From Telmatactis stephensoni (taxonomy: Eukaryota > Cnidaria > Anthozoa > Actiniaria > Isophelliidae): 64,000 bases of DNA. This document shows, in pieces, positions 37,601-51,900 of the stretch (positions are counted from its first letter, which is position 1; every line of letters begins with the position of its first letter). The translations under genes were made by a program, and so were the position numbers. The DNA lies in contig JALIZF010001482.1 in assembly GCA_029948255.1 (NCBI GenBank), positions 1 through 64,000 of the forward strand, written 5' to 3'. Under the pieces are notes generated by a model. The model was not told where the DNA came from. It ran no database searches and was given only the letters and a program-made list of their open reading frames with translations.

Positions 37601-40600
37601 TACATCTCTCACACTTCTTGACGTACAACTCGGTATCTTTATACATACCCGGCCAGTAGCAACGTTGGCGCAACAACTGTAGTGTTCTTTCTTGTCCTTG
37701 ATGGCCAATCTGATCATGCACACCTTTCAACACTCGATCTTTCATCACCTCTGGAATAACCAACTGCTTTACTTCTCCATGGTATGGGTCGTTAACTGTC
37801 CTGTATATAAGCTGGTCTTCTTGACTTAGCTTGCTCCATTGCTTAATCAAAGCCATTGCACTACGAGTTTCTTTTCTTCTTTCTTGAGCTGTTGGCTTTC
37901 TTTGTTCTAAGTAGTGCAATAATCTCTTTATGCTTGGGTCTGATGACTGTAGCATCTGCAACTCTTCCTTTGAGTACGATGGAAACGAAGATGTTGGCAT
38001 ATTAACTTGGACTGAGGTTGATCTGTTCATCGCTTCTACTCTCATAGTACTCTGTAATTCAGTAGGTAACTTTGATGCATCAACTGATATTTCATTAGCG
38101 TCGTGTACTTCGTCTTCTGAGTCTTTATTATCCTCTGCTTCTGGTCCTGTGCATCTTGATAATGCGTCTGCTGCTTGATTCGATTTTCCAGTTCTGTATT
38201 TGATTTGGAAGTCGTACAGTGCCAGTTGAGATGCCCATCGTTGTTCGACTGCACCCAACTTTGCTGTTCTCAGATGACTCAAGGGGTTGTTATCTGTGAG
38301 AATGGTAAAGGTCGATCCAAGCAAATAGTTCTTAAACTTCTCTGTGACCGCCCACTTCAACGCTAACATCTCTAGCCTCATTGAGCTGTAGTTTCTTTCG
38401 TTCTTCTCTGTCGGTCGTAACCGTCGACTGGCATAACTGATTACAACTTTACCACTTTCTTGTTCCTGATAGAGGATGGCACCTAGCCCTGTAAGACTAG
38501 CATCTGTCTCAAGCACGAATGGCTTGCTGTAGTCGGGGTATCCTAGCAACGGCGGTGTGATCAGCTTTGCCTTCAGTGTATCAAACGCTTCTTGATGACG
38601 TGGAGTCCATCTTGCTTCTAATTGGAGATTTGAATGTCTCTTTGATGGTTTCATCTCGTGTAGGCAACTGTTAACCAGTTCGTGTAGAGGGCCAGCGATT
38701 TGCGCAAACTTGTTGATAAACTTTCTGTAATACGACGCGAATCCTAAGAATGAGCGCAGTTCTTTCAGTGTCTTAGGTACTTCCCAGTTTGCAACAGCGT
38801 CAATCTTGTCGGGATCAGGGGCAATGCCTTCAGCCGATACTTCATGGCCCAGGTATGTTACCTTTGTTTGCAGAAATTTGCACTTTGATGGCTTTAGCTT
38901 CAATCCATACTTTTCGACTCTTTCCAATACAGCTTCTAGTCTCTGGAGGTGTTCTTCGAACGTCTTCGAATAGATGATAACATCATCGAGATATACAAGT
39001 AGTATATTGAACATAAAGTCACTCATGCAGCTTTGCATCATGCGCTGGAACGTAGCGGGTGCGTTTGTTAATCCAAACGGCATTCTGTTGTAATCTGATT
39101 GAATCCGCTTGCGAGATCAACAAGCGAAAAGAATTTGGCTCCTTGAAGGGCGTCCAAAGATTCTTCAATTCTTGGCAGTGGGTATGCGTCCCTCACGGTC
39201 TTAGCATTCAGCTGACGATAATCGACGCAAAGTCTTAACTCACCATTCTTCTTTCTTACCAGTACTATAGGCGATGCATATGGACTGTGGCTTTCACGGA
39301 TGACCTCACGACTCAACAACTTCTGAATGTGTTCTTTAACTTCTGCTAGCTGACTGGGTGGTATGCGTCTGAAAGGAAGATTCACTGGAACATCATCATT
39401 AGTATATATTCTGTGTGTTACACTGTCCGTATATCCTATGTCATCGTCGTCTGCGGCAAATGCGCTTGCATATTTAACTAGTAGTGCTCTTAACTGTTCC
39501 TTTTGCAACAAACTACACTCCAGATCATCTAGATCAACAGGACAAGTAGTTTTCTGACTCTTTTCTTCCACTCTAGCTACTTCTACACGATCTACATCTA
39601 CTTGATTTAAGGAGATAGTCTCTTCAGGCACTTCTTCTACGGAATGTACAATACCAACTCTAGTTCTTGGTTGAAGCCATACATCGTCATCGTTTAGATT
39701 AGCTACTCTTACATACGCTCCTCCAGTCTTTGCCTTTGCATATGTGTCAACAAGAACAATGTTACCTGGAAGTGAGGTAGATAATCTCTCAATAAGCACG
39801 TCGTCCGAGTTGCCAACTCGACCACAAGAGACTCTTAACACTGCAACTGAACCACTCGGTACTCTCACAGGCGTTTTACCGGCCACACGAGCAAATCCTT
39901 GAGTACTAGGTTATTTCTTTGCTGCTTGAATTCTAAGAACACTGGCCCAGGGGCCTTTAATCTCTTCAGTCTCGGCCGCTCTGTTTACGACGACTTTCTC
40001 TTTCAACTGGCTAATCACGTTCATTCCAATCAATGCTGGCAATCTTGTTTCACTCTCGTTATTTTGCACGCTGTCTTTGAGAACTAGAACTCCTCTTTGT
40101 GGAACTGTGACACCACAAGCTTCAATATCAAGCTCGATATAACCAACGTAAGGTATATCAAGACCATTGGCTGCCGTAATGGTAAGCCAACCGTTCAAAG
40201 GCTTCAATGCCTTTCCAATAAAATGTTTATTAAAAAAACTTTCAGATAAGGTCGTAACTTGCGACCCCGTGTCTAAAATGCACGGTACAACAACACCATT
40301 CATAGTAACAACAGTCGTAGGGCAAGTCCCTACAGTTCTTTCAAAAACTTCATCTAAATTATCAAATGAAAATGAGTCTTTGACTGCCCCTCCCACAGCC
40401 TGACTCAATGCTGTGGGGGGTCCCTGTTTGACGGACCACTTGACTTGTCTCCTCCCGTCTGCGGTGGGTTTTGACTTTGACTCTTCTTTACTGGGCAATT
40501 CCTTGCGATGTGTCCTGGTTCGTTACAGCTGTAGCACTTCCATTCTTTGGAGGCTTTGTTCTTTCCTTCAAGCGTCTTCACAGTTTTCACTAGATCTTCA

Positions 40601-43600
40601 ATTAACTTTTGTTGGCGTGACAATACTCCTTGTATTTCCTTCAGCTCACTTGTACCGGAAGCGGAAACGACTTTGCACGCGACATCGTTGTCAGAGCGGG
40701 TCCTGGTACTAGCTTCACGACGGTTTGCTGTCTTCGTTGTCACTTCTTCTTCTGACCATTTTAACGCTTCTTCTCGAACATCCAGAAAGGAAACAAGAGG
40801 ATTATTTCTCACCAATTTCTTCAACTCTTTCCTGAGAAGGTGGTCTTTCACATTATCGACGAATTGGTCTCGAACTGTGATGTCTGACGGTCTGTCACTG
40901 GCACTTGGGGATTTCTGAACTATTCTATCAAACAAACTCGACAAAGCATGTGAGTATTCTCTTAAACTTTCTTCATCTTTTTGTTTACGGTTATAAAAGA
41001 TCTTAAACAGTTCTGGCAGGGAATGTTTTTCTCCAAACTCTTTCTTTAATATCTCGAGCAACTTCTTTGGGTCGTTTTGATCGGTTTTGGGATACAAACG
41101 GATTTCTTCTCGAGCTGGTCCTTCCAGGTGTGTGAGGATAAACTCAACTTTTTCAGGTGTTGTCATTTTCCTGGTTTCAAAGATGGCATTTGTTTCAGCT
41201 ATAAATTCTTCGACTTTTTCGTAGAAGCTTGTGTCATTTACTGCTTTCCCGTTGAACTTCTTCACTTTCCTTTCTTGCTTGTACACAACATATTGTTTTG
41301 CAAACTGTTCTCCGTCTTGACTGTCTTTCAAACTTCCTAGCTCGGACTGGAGCTTCTCTACTAGATCTCTCAGCTCTTGTACTTCAGCCATTTTCCAGTC
41401 TCACATCAAATTGAATCTCGCCGTATTTTTTCTTTGTTATAGGTTAAAATCTACTGGTTAACTTACTGGTCTACGTACTTCTACTCTTGTTATCCTGCTC
41501 GCGACGCCAAAATGTGACCAAGTAAACCAAACCAACACTTCACTTTGACTACGGTTTATTCCACTTCACAAACGTAAACCCAAACGAACGGCGAGAACTA
41601 CGATAAGTAATCAACAATAACTAATTAATTACTATCCTACGTTGTTATACAAAGGTTAAGGATTTCATGCATAAGTCAACTACAAAAAAACTAGCAGAAA
41701 CTTTAGGTCGATATGTGACCAACCTAAAATAACTAGTGTAAACACACTATTCAAACTACTTAGCGATTCATGCTAAACCAACAACTTAATTAGACAATCC
41801 TATACCTGATTACTGTAGAAGTAAATCACTTGTAAACAACAACTACTGAAATAGAGATCGGTTGCATGAAGCAAACCGGCAAATCTACAGCTTTTTCCGT
41901 TCTCTTTCTTGTATAATTCTTGCGAATTTACAACTATAACTGATTTCTACGTAGTACTTAGTTAAATGAGAAATGTTACATACCAATTTCGTTGACTTGA
42001 AGTTATGAAATAGACATAATTGAGACTGTAAGCAGGTTTTCTTTTTGAACTAACACTCAAAACTAACTGTAAATATTCATCATCAAAGATTTGATTTACA
42101 AAACGTGATTTGCGCGCGCGCTATAAAACTTTGTGCGCGCTCTACTATTATTCAACGATAAATCTAACTCGCCACACTATTATAGTCTGGTCCGCCTAGA
42201 CTAGCCACTGCTAATTGCGGACCAGTATTATATATTTTAGAAATATTTTTGTGAAATAAAAAAATTAATGTGTAATGTGTGAATCCAAATGAGCAAGAAT
42301 TCACTCTTTTGTCAGGGGGGTGGGCATTAGTTAGTCTTGGGAGATGAGTTAACCGTGTTTATGAAAGATCACTGAATCGGCTTTAGAAAATTTAAAAAAA
42401 AGGATGAACTTACGGCCACCACATCTCCCAAGGCACTCCCCTGACAAAGGTGCATAATTTTTTTTCTTGCAATTTAGCGAACTCTACGCATGACTGCACA
42501 TCCGATCGAGCTATAGAGTGCTTACAATATATCCGTGAAAAAGTTAGCGAACTAAATTGTACTAAATAGCACGAAATCCTTTGTTTTCTATTGTTTAATT
42601 AGTGCAAATTAGTGCAATTTCTCACAAAGTTTTTCACGTTATATTGTAAGCACTCTAAGATTATTTCTTAACAAATATTTTGCCATGATCCTACAATGTT
42701 ATCTCTCTGTAATAGTTATTCTGTTTGCTGTTTTTAAGTTACAATGCGGGTAAGAACTAGGGAGCTTTCTATTGTTCTGCGGCATATCGCTTTTCCCACG
42801 GCAGAATTTCTTGGTTTCAAGATAGAAAATATATCATTCTATGGATAACATGTTTTCAAAATAAAAAGTACAAGTGCATGAAGCCTAGTTTCTTTTGTGT
42901 CAAAAGATTTCAACCAATCATAAGCTTTCAAAACAATAACGTTAAAGTTTTTAACTCGTGGATTGCATTTGACGTAAAATTTCAATATATAAAAACATAT
43001 CTCCATTTCTGTTTGGTAAAAGTTTTTTTTAAAATTACATATGGTGATTAACATACGCAGACTCAGAGGTGTACTGCTCATTAGCAGCGCTTGTCTTTTC
43101 TCACACCTAGGTGATAAAGGCGATACTGAGTCTGCGTATGTTGCTTCCGCTTCTGCTTCCATCGAAGTGAAAACCAGGCTTAATGGACCTTTCATCTGAG
43201 AAAAATTAAAAAATTATGAATTAAAAAACTCTGCAGAATTCATGAACTAGACGCACACGTGCGTTCACTCGTGCCCTGGGAGCCCCTTTTAGAAGAGGCT
43301 CCAATGGCCGGCCCCGTTCGTACTCTTCCCCGAGCCGTTTCACGCATTCTTCACCATTCCGGGAAATAGTTAACCGTAACATAAAGACCTTTTTTGAATC
43401 GGCTAACTTAAACTAAAGAATATCTGATTTGTCAATTTGTCTGTCAGCAGCCATTAGTGTTTGCCTTTGTCCTTCTATTATCATGAATGGGTATTATATA
43501 TCTCCGACATGCACAAATATCACCTGCGAATATGCAGTTTATTCAACATTTTATTTCACTATACATCTCAATTGTTTGCTGTAAAGACTTCTACAATGGC

Positions 43601-45935
43601 GTTTTTGACACAATAACAAATCGTGTAATTTTTCGTTCATGTTTTGGATGTTTTATATATGAATAAAAGGAGCCAAAAATCGGCTTAAAAACGACATTTA
43701 GATTAGCTGCCGCTAGAGTAAGAGCGATTAACATGTTGTCGTTAATAAACTTTTTAACAAGACGCACTTCGAACCGTACACTGCCTGTAGTTCAACAAGC
43801 CGCAGTAGTCAAGACCTTTAATTTGTCTGTCATCAACTAGTAGTGTTTGCCTTTGTCCTTCTATTATCATGGGTATTATATATCTCACATGCAAAAATAT
43901 TACTTGCGAATATACCCAGTTTATTCAACTTTTTATTTCACTACATATCTCAATTGTTTGCTGTAAAGACTTCTACAACGGCGTTTTTGACATAACAAAT
44001 CGTGTATTTTTTCGTTCATGTTTCAGATGTTTTATCCATTACGTGACCAAACGCATCAGGTCAAATACAACCTTAGTTCCATGAAAATATATAAATAAAT
44101 TGTCTGGTCCAGAATTTCGGTGTTAAAATTCAGTACAAAAACCCCTCAACATGAATTAAGAAATGAGAAATATAATTGACTTGCTTCTATGTATGTTCGT
44201 TTAGCAACATGTAGAATGAGAAATTTGTAGTTTTCCAGCTCATAGGAAATAGTCTTTATCGCGAGGGCCTCCTTTCAAGTACTCCATTTAGAGTTCGATA
44301 TTTGGTCAAAGTATTGGAGATCAAGCTCAAAATAGCAGCCCATTCTGAAGCTCTTATAAGTGTCTAGGTATATCTTGAGTTAAAAGCTCCATTTTCTATT
44401 GTCTCACTGCTGGAAAAGCCTGTCTCTGAAAGCCATTTTTTGGGCTGTCCGCCATCTTGCATTCCTAAAGTTCCTGACTCGCGTTCACTTCGAAGAGTTC
44501 GCACTCGCTCAAAGGTGATGAATGAAGGGCATTGTTTCTTACGCTCTTAACCAATCAGGAACTGTAACACGTGACCGATTGCGCAAGAATGCCACATTCT
44601 CGAGACGAACACAGGAAAAAAGAAGAAAAAAACATTTGCAGTTTATAACTCGTTCCCGGCCTATGACCTGGGCACGAGTAAATATTGAAAAAACCGAATT
44701 TGACATATAAAAAGACTTCCCCATAACAGATTTTTTTAAAATATATATATTTCATCAACACACTTTTAAACTTAGAATAGATCTAGAATAGCTCAAATTT
44801 ATCGTGTACGCGTCAGTAGGGTCTCGTAAAATTGCTCAAACATGCGCATGCGTCAGCTTGCCTCAACTGTAAGCTCCAATCTCGTACCCAGAGCCTGCGC
44901 TCCTCTTGGTCAGCGACCGAGAAACGAGAGGCTCTGGCCAATACAAATTTTTAGTCCTCTATTTACGGACTAGGTTCAATTATATAATTACGCATGTCAA
45001 GCTCTATCTGTGACAGAAAATTGCTGATCGAAAGCTTATTTTTATGCACCGTATTTAGAAATATACTCCGAGGTAAAGAATGATATTTATGTGAGTCATT
45101 TGTGTGATTTATTTCACGTTTTAAAGTCTGTCAAGTGAATTTGAATCGATAGTCCAACGGCCCTCTTCGAAGGACGACCTTCAACGACCAACAGACCACA
45201 AATCTCCTATTAAAACTGCACTAAATCTTATCGCTTGCTCATATCCTCTCGACATGAAGTAGTTTGACAATCTTTTTATATTCTGACAATGGTTCAGGCT
45301 AATCTGAACAATTTTACTTATCGAAAATCGATCTGGAAGTAACGATCTAGTATAATTCCGGGAAATATCGATTCTCAAAATATGCGAAGAATGCAAAATT
45401 CAAACGCTCCTTCTATTGTTCTGTCAACCAACCAGAGTGCTCCAAATAACTCTATTGGCCAGAGCCTTTCGTTTCTCGGTCGCCGACCAAGAGGAACACA
45501 GACTCTGGGTACGAGATATGCTGTAAGCTCGAGAACAAGCAAACAGAACCATTTTGTGCAAAATATATGCGAATGAAATTGATGTTGTTTTTTGTTCTCT
45601 GAAAGTGAGTAATTGATTTGGTTTGTTTGTGCCAATGAGCGAACACTATCAAGCTCTAACAATCAATCGCCTCTGTGAAAGGGATGACTTGTCTTTAAAT
45701 GGCATCCAAGTACATCTTGTCTTCGTGTCAATATGTGAGACCGGCTGTAGAAGCATTGTGAAATGGAGCATGGACTGAGCGCAGAAAATCGCTGAAAACT
45801 CATAAAAGAATATTGTTTTTCCCTTGGAAATCCCACTAAAACGTTTGCAGCGACCATGATAAATACTTCCAGTAAAGAATAAGGTTGAGCTTGGCGCGAT
45901 AAATAGTAAATAGAACAATTAAAACCGTCATCCGA

Positions 45936-45976
<41 letters not shown>

Positions 45977-48900
45977 ATAAAGATAACAAAAAAAACAACA
46001 ACAACAACAACAAAAACCAATAAAGAAGGAATTGATCCCGGGCCACAGATATACAATGGAAATATTTTTATGAATGTTTCATTGGCGTGACATCATCATA
46101 AAACTTTAATGCAATTGAAAACTATTAGTCACCGTTATGCAAAGTTATCAGCATGATTAGGGAGATATTTTGAATCCTACAGGTTGACTTCTTCATCAGA
46201 CTTGCCTATCGCAGAAGCCAAGTGTCTTGTAACAACAACAACATATTACAAAAGACGGACTTGTCAACTGGTGAATCGTGGCAATTGACAAAGTCTAGCT
46301 CATCCAGTAGTGGATCTGCATTGGACATCTACTGCCATGATTTCAATGATAATGAAGACTGGATAGAAGGCTACAAAACATTTACTCTTAGTGGAACACA
46401 AAACGATCAGTGGTGGCAAATGAGGTATTGATTTGCATGTTTGCTAACTAAGAGACTACGTTTTATTGGTAAAAAATGTGAGAAATAATGTACATGCAGG
46501 AGTTCTCTTGTCTTAGATCCTCACTATTTCCAAAGTGCTTCTATTAATGATAACTCAGTATAGCACAGCTGCTGAGTTAATGTCTCGATGAAAATTCTCG
46601 CGGAAAGGTGTTTGCAGCGTGTTGTCAGAATATACGACAGAGCAATATATAAAAATATCGTTTTTCTAAAAACTCTTTTTCATTGTTCGATTCTAAATGA
46701 GATTCCGCCAAAATCAAATCTCAACTATGTCCACAATATTTGATATGCATTTTTGGATTTTAATTAAAGCTGAAAAGGTGTCAAATTTGTATCATAAAAA
46801 CTTCCAGATGTCAAAAAAGGACGTCCATGGCATCATTAGCATTACTAGTGTTTGTTATAGTAAACATGAAATCGCTTTGTTGATTCCGCTTGACTGTATC
46901 GTTCTTTTGCCAGAGTTTATGGAGGAAACTGGATCCAGGCCCTCACTCAATATGGTCGAGGCTCCGTATCACTCCAAACACGATTTAAAAAAACTGCTCG
47001 GGCCGATAACTATTCTCCTGTCTCAGACATTCCTTTGACAGTCTATGTATCTGGTGGCAGCTCAACAAGAATTAAAATTCCTGTTTATGATCCGGATGGT
47101 GATATTGTGAGATGTCGTCAGGCAAGCGGCCAGGAATGTAATGGTTTCTGCACTAACTGGCCACGTGGAACAATTGATGAGGTAAGCAATGCAATATTTG
47201 TGGTTTCGACACAAAAACAATTACACAACCCTTATTCTTGTACTTTTTGAAGAGGGGGATCATCCCACGTCATCATCATGATCATAATCTGCAATCTGGT
47301 ACCTTTTAGGGTGTCTAAGACTTAAGTGGACTACCAGAGACATAGCTAGTACCTTTTAGGGACTGTTTTGGGGTAAAAAATAAGCATGAAAGGGACGATC
47401 TCGACGATCTGAATTGAATCTTTAAAGCACATCGATAACAGTGTTTCATTACTTTAATTCTTTATTATTGTTTTTGAATTGGTACCATTTAGGGGCAGAA
47501 ATCAATTGTTGCCACTTCCACTCAGATAGCTTTTAGGAGTCATTTTCAACATTTCCGACGAGCATCTCCGTCCTCTTATATATAGGAGTTCCCCCCGGGA
47601 CCTTTGGTAGTAACAGGCCAACTGCATGATAAGTTACGATGGACATGGATCCACAGGAAAAATCAGATATCTTACACACTATGTAAAAATCATGTCAATA
47701 TACATTTACATGGTTTTAACATAGTATGTAAATAATAAGACCATGTAAAAACCATGTCAATACGTTTTACATGGTTCGAAAACCATGTAAATTTTTGGGA
47801 GAATTTCTTCTTCTATCAGTAAACCATGTAAATGTCATGTAAGAGTTAGACCATGTAAATATACGGTAAAAATCATGTAAAAACCAAAGAGAATCCAAGT
47901 GCATTATACCATGTAAAAATCGTGGAAATGCATAGTATAGATATGATTATTCAGTATCAACAACACGCACAAACTCAGTAATGATTTAGAATCTTTACTC
48001 ATACTCGATCTCGTACTCAGATCTGAAGTTCGCTTGAACATCAGATCCTAAAATATTTTAGCATTGTATAAAATGATGCCTTAGAACAGAGTTTCTGCAA
48101 GGTTTACAAGATAATAACCAAAACATTTAGAAAAGTCATATCTGCGTGACAATGGTCAAGGCACGCACACGGAAATTATCACGCTTGCCTTCAAACGAGA
48201 TTAAACATTTCTTGAAAAGAAATTTTTCCCTTGGTTTAGGATAGATAGATAGAAAGTATTTTGTATAATTTCATTGTGTATTACTGTCCATTATCTAGCG
48301 TCATTTGGAGGTCAAAGAAGAGGTGGTGGTGGCTGGTAATGGCTGAAGTGACCGGCCTTTGATTCTTCTATGTAAAGAGGGGGGGAGAAAAAAACCAGCT
48401 TAAAAACACTTCAAAACAAGAAAAAAGCATACAAAAAGATGAAAAGACAATATTTACGACAATATTTGCTACATAAGTTTGCCTGGGGTGCCTGTGGTAG
48501 TACTAACAAGGAAAACTGGTATCTAACCAAATTTAACCAATGAACGCTCCGCATTTGATCACATGGTGTTTTTGAATATTGGCGGACACGGCAGCCATTT
48601 TCAATTCGAACGTTGAGGATGACTCATTAGATGGAGAGTTTTGCTCAATAATTCATTTCTTTTATGCTAAAAGTTTATTCAGATGCCGTCCACTGATGTA
48701 AAGAAGATTTAGACAGCTCTGTAAGCGCAATGAACACAGTTCTTGAAGAAGAATACAGGATTTCAAATATCGAATACCGACTGACTGTGAATGTTTCTCG
48801 AAGCTTGTGTGGACTTGATTTTGAAGTTGGTAAGTCACATTTATTACTCGTGCCCAGGCCTTTAGGCCGGGAACGAGTTATAAACTGCAAATGTTTTTTT

Positions 48901-51900
48901 TTTTTTTTTTTTTTTTTTTCCTCTGTTCGTCCTGAGGGACCTCTGATTGGTTAAGAACGTAAAAACAATGCCCTTCATTCATCACCTTTGAGCGACAGCG
49001 AACGCAAGCCAGGAACTTTAGGAATGCAAGATGGCCGACTATAAAGAAGATAGCTTTCAGAGACAGGCTTTTCCTGCAGTAGAACAATGTAATTTGGAGC
49101 TTTTAACTCGAGATATACCTATATACTTATATGAGCTTCAGAATGGGCTGTTATTTTGAGCTTCATCTCCAATACTTTGACCAAATATCGAGCTCTCAAT
49201 GGAGTACGTGAAAATGTAACTCTCGCGACTCAAAGCAATTCCTTTGAGCTGGAAATCTACGCATTTCTCACCCTACATGTTGCTAAACGAACGCATATAG
49301 AGGCAAGTCAATTATATTTTTCAGTCAAGCATTCAAGAGATCTTGAGAGGTTTTTGTATTGTAACACCGACATTCTGGCCAGACAATTATTGCTGGGAGC
49401 GAAGCGAGCAGCAACACTATTCTTGGTGTGGGATTCCTGTGCGATTAATGACGTCACCTTAATATTGATCCGCGAACTCGATTTTTATGTACGGTGGTAT
49501 GTTCATGGCGAACTTGACGTCACAGGGATGAATTGGGATTCCTGTGCGATTCCATTCGAGAGGTTTTATGTTTCTCGAAGTATAAAGAAAGTCACAAAAT
49601 GCTAAGTGATATTTTTTCGAGAGGGCAATGTTCTGTTACGGGTCATTTTGCGTGTTACTGTTCGAATCGAAGCTCGTCTACGGGCAGAATCAGCAAGCCA
49701 AGATAATATTAAGTATGAAGTGAGGTCGCGCTGAGAATCTCTGCAATATATTTGGTTACTCTATGAAAGAAAATTTTGTACTTTGTATGTGATGGAATTG
49801 TATTTATCATTCGTTTGATCTATAAAGCGTCAAATGTCTAATGCGGCATCTTTGACCGTGATGCAACGTGCAACTATAGCTTTTAAAATCAGTTAGTTTT
49901 ATAATCATTGCCAACGCTAGCCGTTTGTGATTGTTTGAAAAATTCCTGAAAATTGCTTTACTCAAAGTGCTAACTATTTTGAACTGTGTGTGTCCAACAC
50001 TGATCCTGGAGAATTATGTTTTGTAGTTCAACATTGAAGGTCAACTAGCAGTGTTCGTCACACAACGCACAGGAGATAGACAAGAAACATTTCATAGATA
50101 TCAGAGAAAGCGGTGTACTTTCGTGAGTTTTAGGGGAACAGTTCTGCTAACGTGGATACACCAGCTGTTTTCTGCTCGCAGCACTTCACTTTCTATTAGA
50201 AATGGCTAGTTTAGTTATATATTTTCATGGAACCAAGGCTCTATTTGACCTGATGCGTTTGGTCACGTAATGGATAAAACATCTGAAACATGAACGAAAA
50301 AATGCACGATTTGTTATTGTGTCAAAAGCGTCGTTATAGAAGTCTTTACGGCAAACAATTGAGATATATAGTGAAATAAAAAGTTAAATAAACTGGTATA
50401 TTTTTGCATGTTGGAGATATCTAATACAAAGGCAAACACTAATAGCGCTGACAGACAAACTGACTAATCAGATATTCTTTGAAAAGGTCAAAAAAGGTCT
50501 TTATTATGTTACGGTTAAGTGAAGAAAGCGTGAAACGGCTCGGGGAAGAGTACGAACGGGGCCAGTCATTGGAGCCTCTCCTAGAAGGGGCTCCCAGGGC
50601 ACGAGTGAACGCACGTGTGCGTCTAGTGTTTTCATATTAAAATATGAAAGAAAAATGTAGATGAGTAGTTACTATGTTAGTGAGTCGGTTGTAGAGCCTT
50701 TAAGACAAACAATTCAGACGATAAGTGAAATAAAATCAACTTAAAGAACAAGATATTCGCTTGAATTTTACGAGGTCTTAAAGAAAACCAGACTCTTGGA
50801 ATGTGGGGTCAAGGTGGATTGGCAAAAATCTGTCACGGAGCTCTGGAAGATAAGTAGGGCTTATCAAAGTAGGATTCTTGTCAAAGTAAATTAAAAGGCT
50901 GGGGTCAAAGTCGTCACCCAGGTTGATTGTACACAAACGTACAATTATTGAGGCTGAGCGTTTGTGTCAGTACTTCAGATCGATAGAATAAAATGGGAGA
51001 TTGAACACTCTATGTGGTTGAATTCTATTTATCTTTGGTTTGATCATCTTGAACATTGAACATGTCTAAAAATGTAAATAATTTGGCCGTCATGGTAGAC
51101 TATTTATATGGCATGGTAAATTGATACAGTTCGTTAAGTGGATCTAAGTGGGACAGTTCGGGCAAAATTAAGATGGTTATTAAGACCTCTCCTATAAACA
51201 GGGCCTCACCTTGGGCACGAGTGAACGCACGAGTGCGTCTAGTTGTAGTATTACGGTAGAAACAGTACAGGAGTTTAAGAATTGGTTCACTTTGAGGTTT
51301 TGGTTCGCCTAAAGATTATAAATTTAAGTTTTACGCTGTGTTTATAGTGAGTAAAATTCAAGGATCACGCTCAGATCGAATCCCACCCTGAAAACTACAT
51401 GTAGTTTCAGTCACAAATTAGAGTAGTCTTTCCGGCTTGTTTCGATTGTATTTAAGCTTTTTTAGTTATTGCAAGACTTTATATTATAAACTGCAATGAT
51501 GAATGATAAAACCAGCATTTTTATGCATTTATTTCAACATGAATCTGGCGTGATTCTGTCAGGTATTTGCCGTTTATGAACGAAATTATTTCTGCCAAAC
51601 ATTGTACTTAGTTCCGTATATTTGTTGTGGCTTTAAACTATTTTGGGTTAGAAAAGCTGCGAGATCAATTTGAATTTGAATTTTTCCTCGATTATGAAGA
51701 TTTGCTAACAAATTGGAATCTAAGAATTAGAAAACACGACATCACAGCAAAACATTGAAGTTTATAAGTGTACAGTAACTGTGTGCTGGCGAGATGTTAT
51801 ACTTCATTGGTGAATAATCCCGGCGAATAATGAATACTTGAATAACAAATCATTATTTTGTTTCAGGTTGACAATACAGAAAGTAACTGTAATAATCAAG

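Larger units (their letters stand above)
35604..42176 (-). mobile_element. Ty3/gypsy LTR retrotransposon, 6,573 bp, nearly identical LTRs
   Basis: Two 664-bp LTRs (35604-36267 and 41513-42176) start TGTGGCGAG and end GGTCACA when read on the minus strand. By eye they differ at one base (CCAATCC versus CCAAACC near 35621). A primer-site region (TGGCGTCGCGAGCAGG) follows the 5' LTR and a purine tract (AAAAAAGTGGAGGTGAG) precedes the 3' LTR. Gene order is gag, protease, RT, RNase H, integrase. CTATT flanks the 5' LTR directly and occurs four bases beyond the 3' LTR, so the target duplication is plausible but irregular. It lies in intron 1 of the SHFRGG gene, in opposite orientation. Confidence 0.95.

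Noticed and set aside
42839..43195. 118-codon minus-strand open frame
   Set aside because: Centred on a short hairpin, which makes its protein partly palindromic; no motif or splice context.
49156..49605. 149-codon open frame
   Set aside because: Lies wholly inside the dispersed repeat copy 2, has no motif and is not kept in copy 1.
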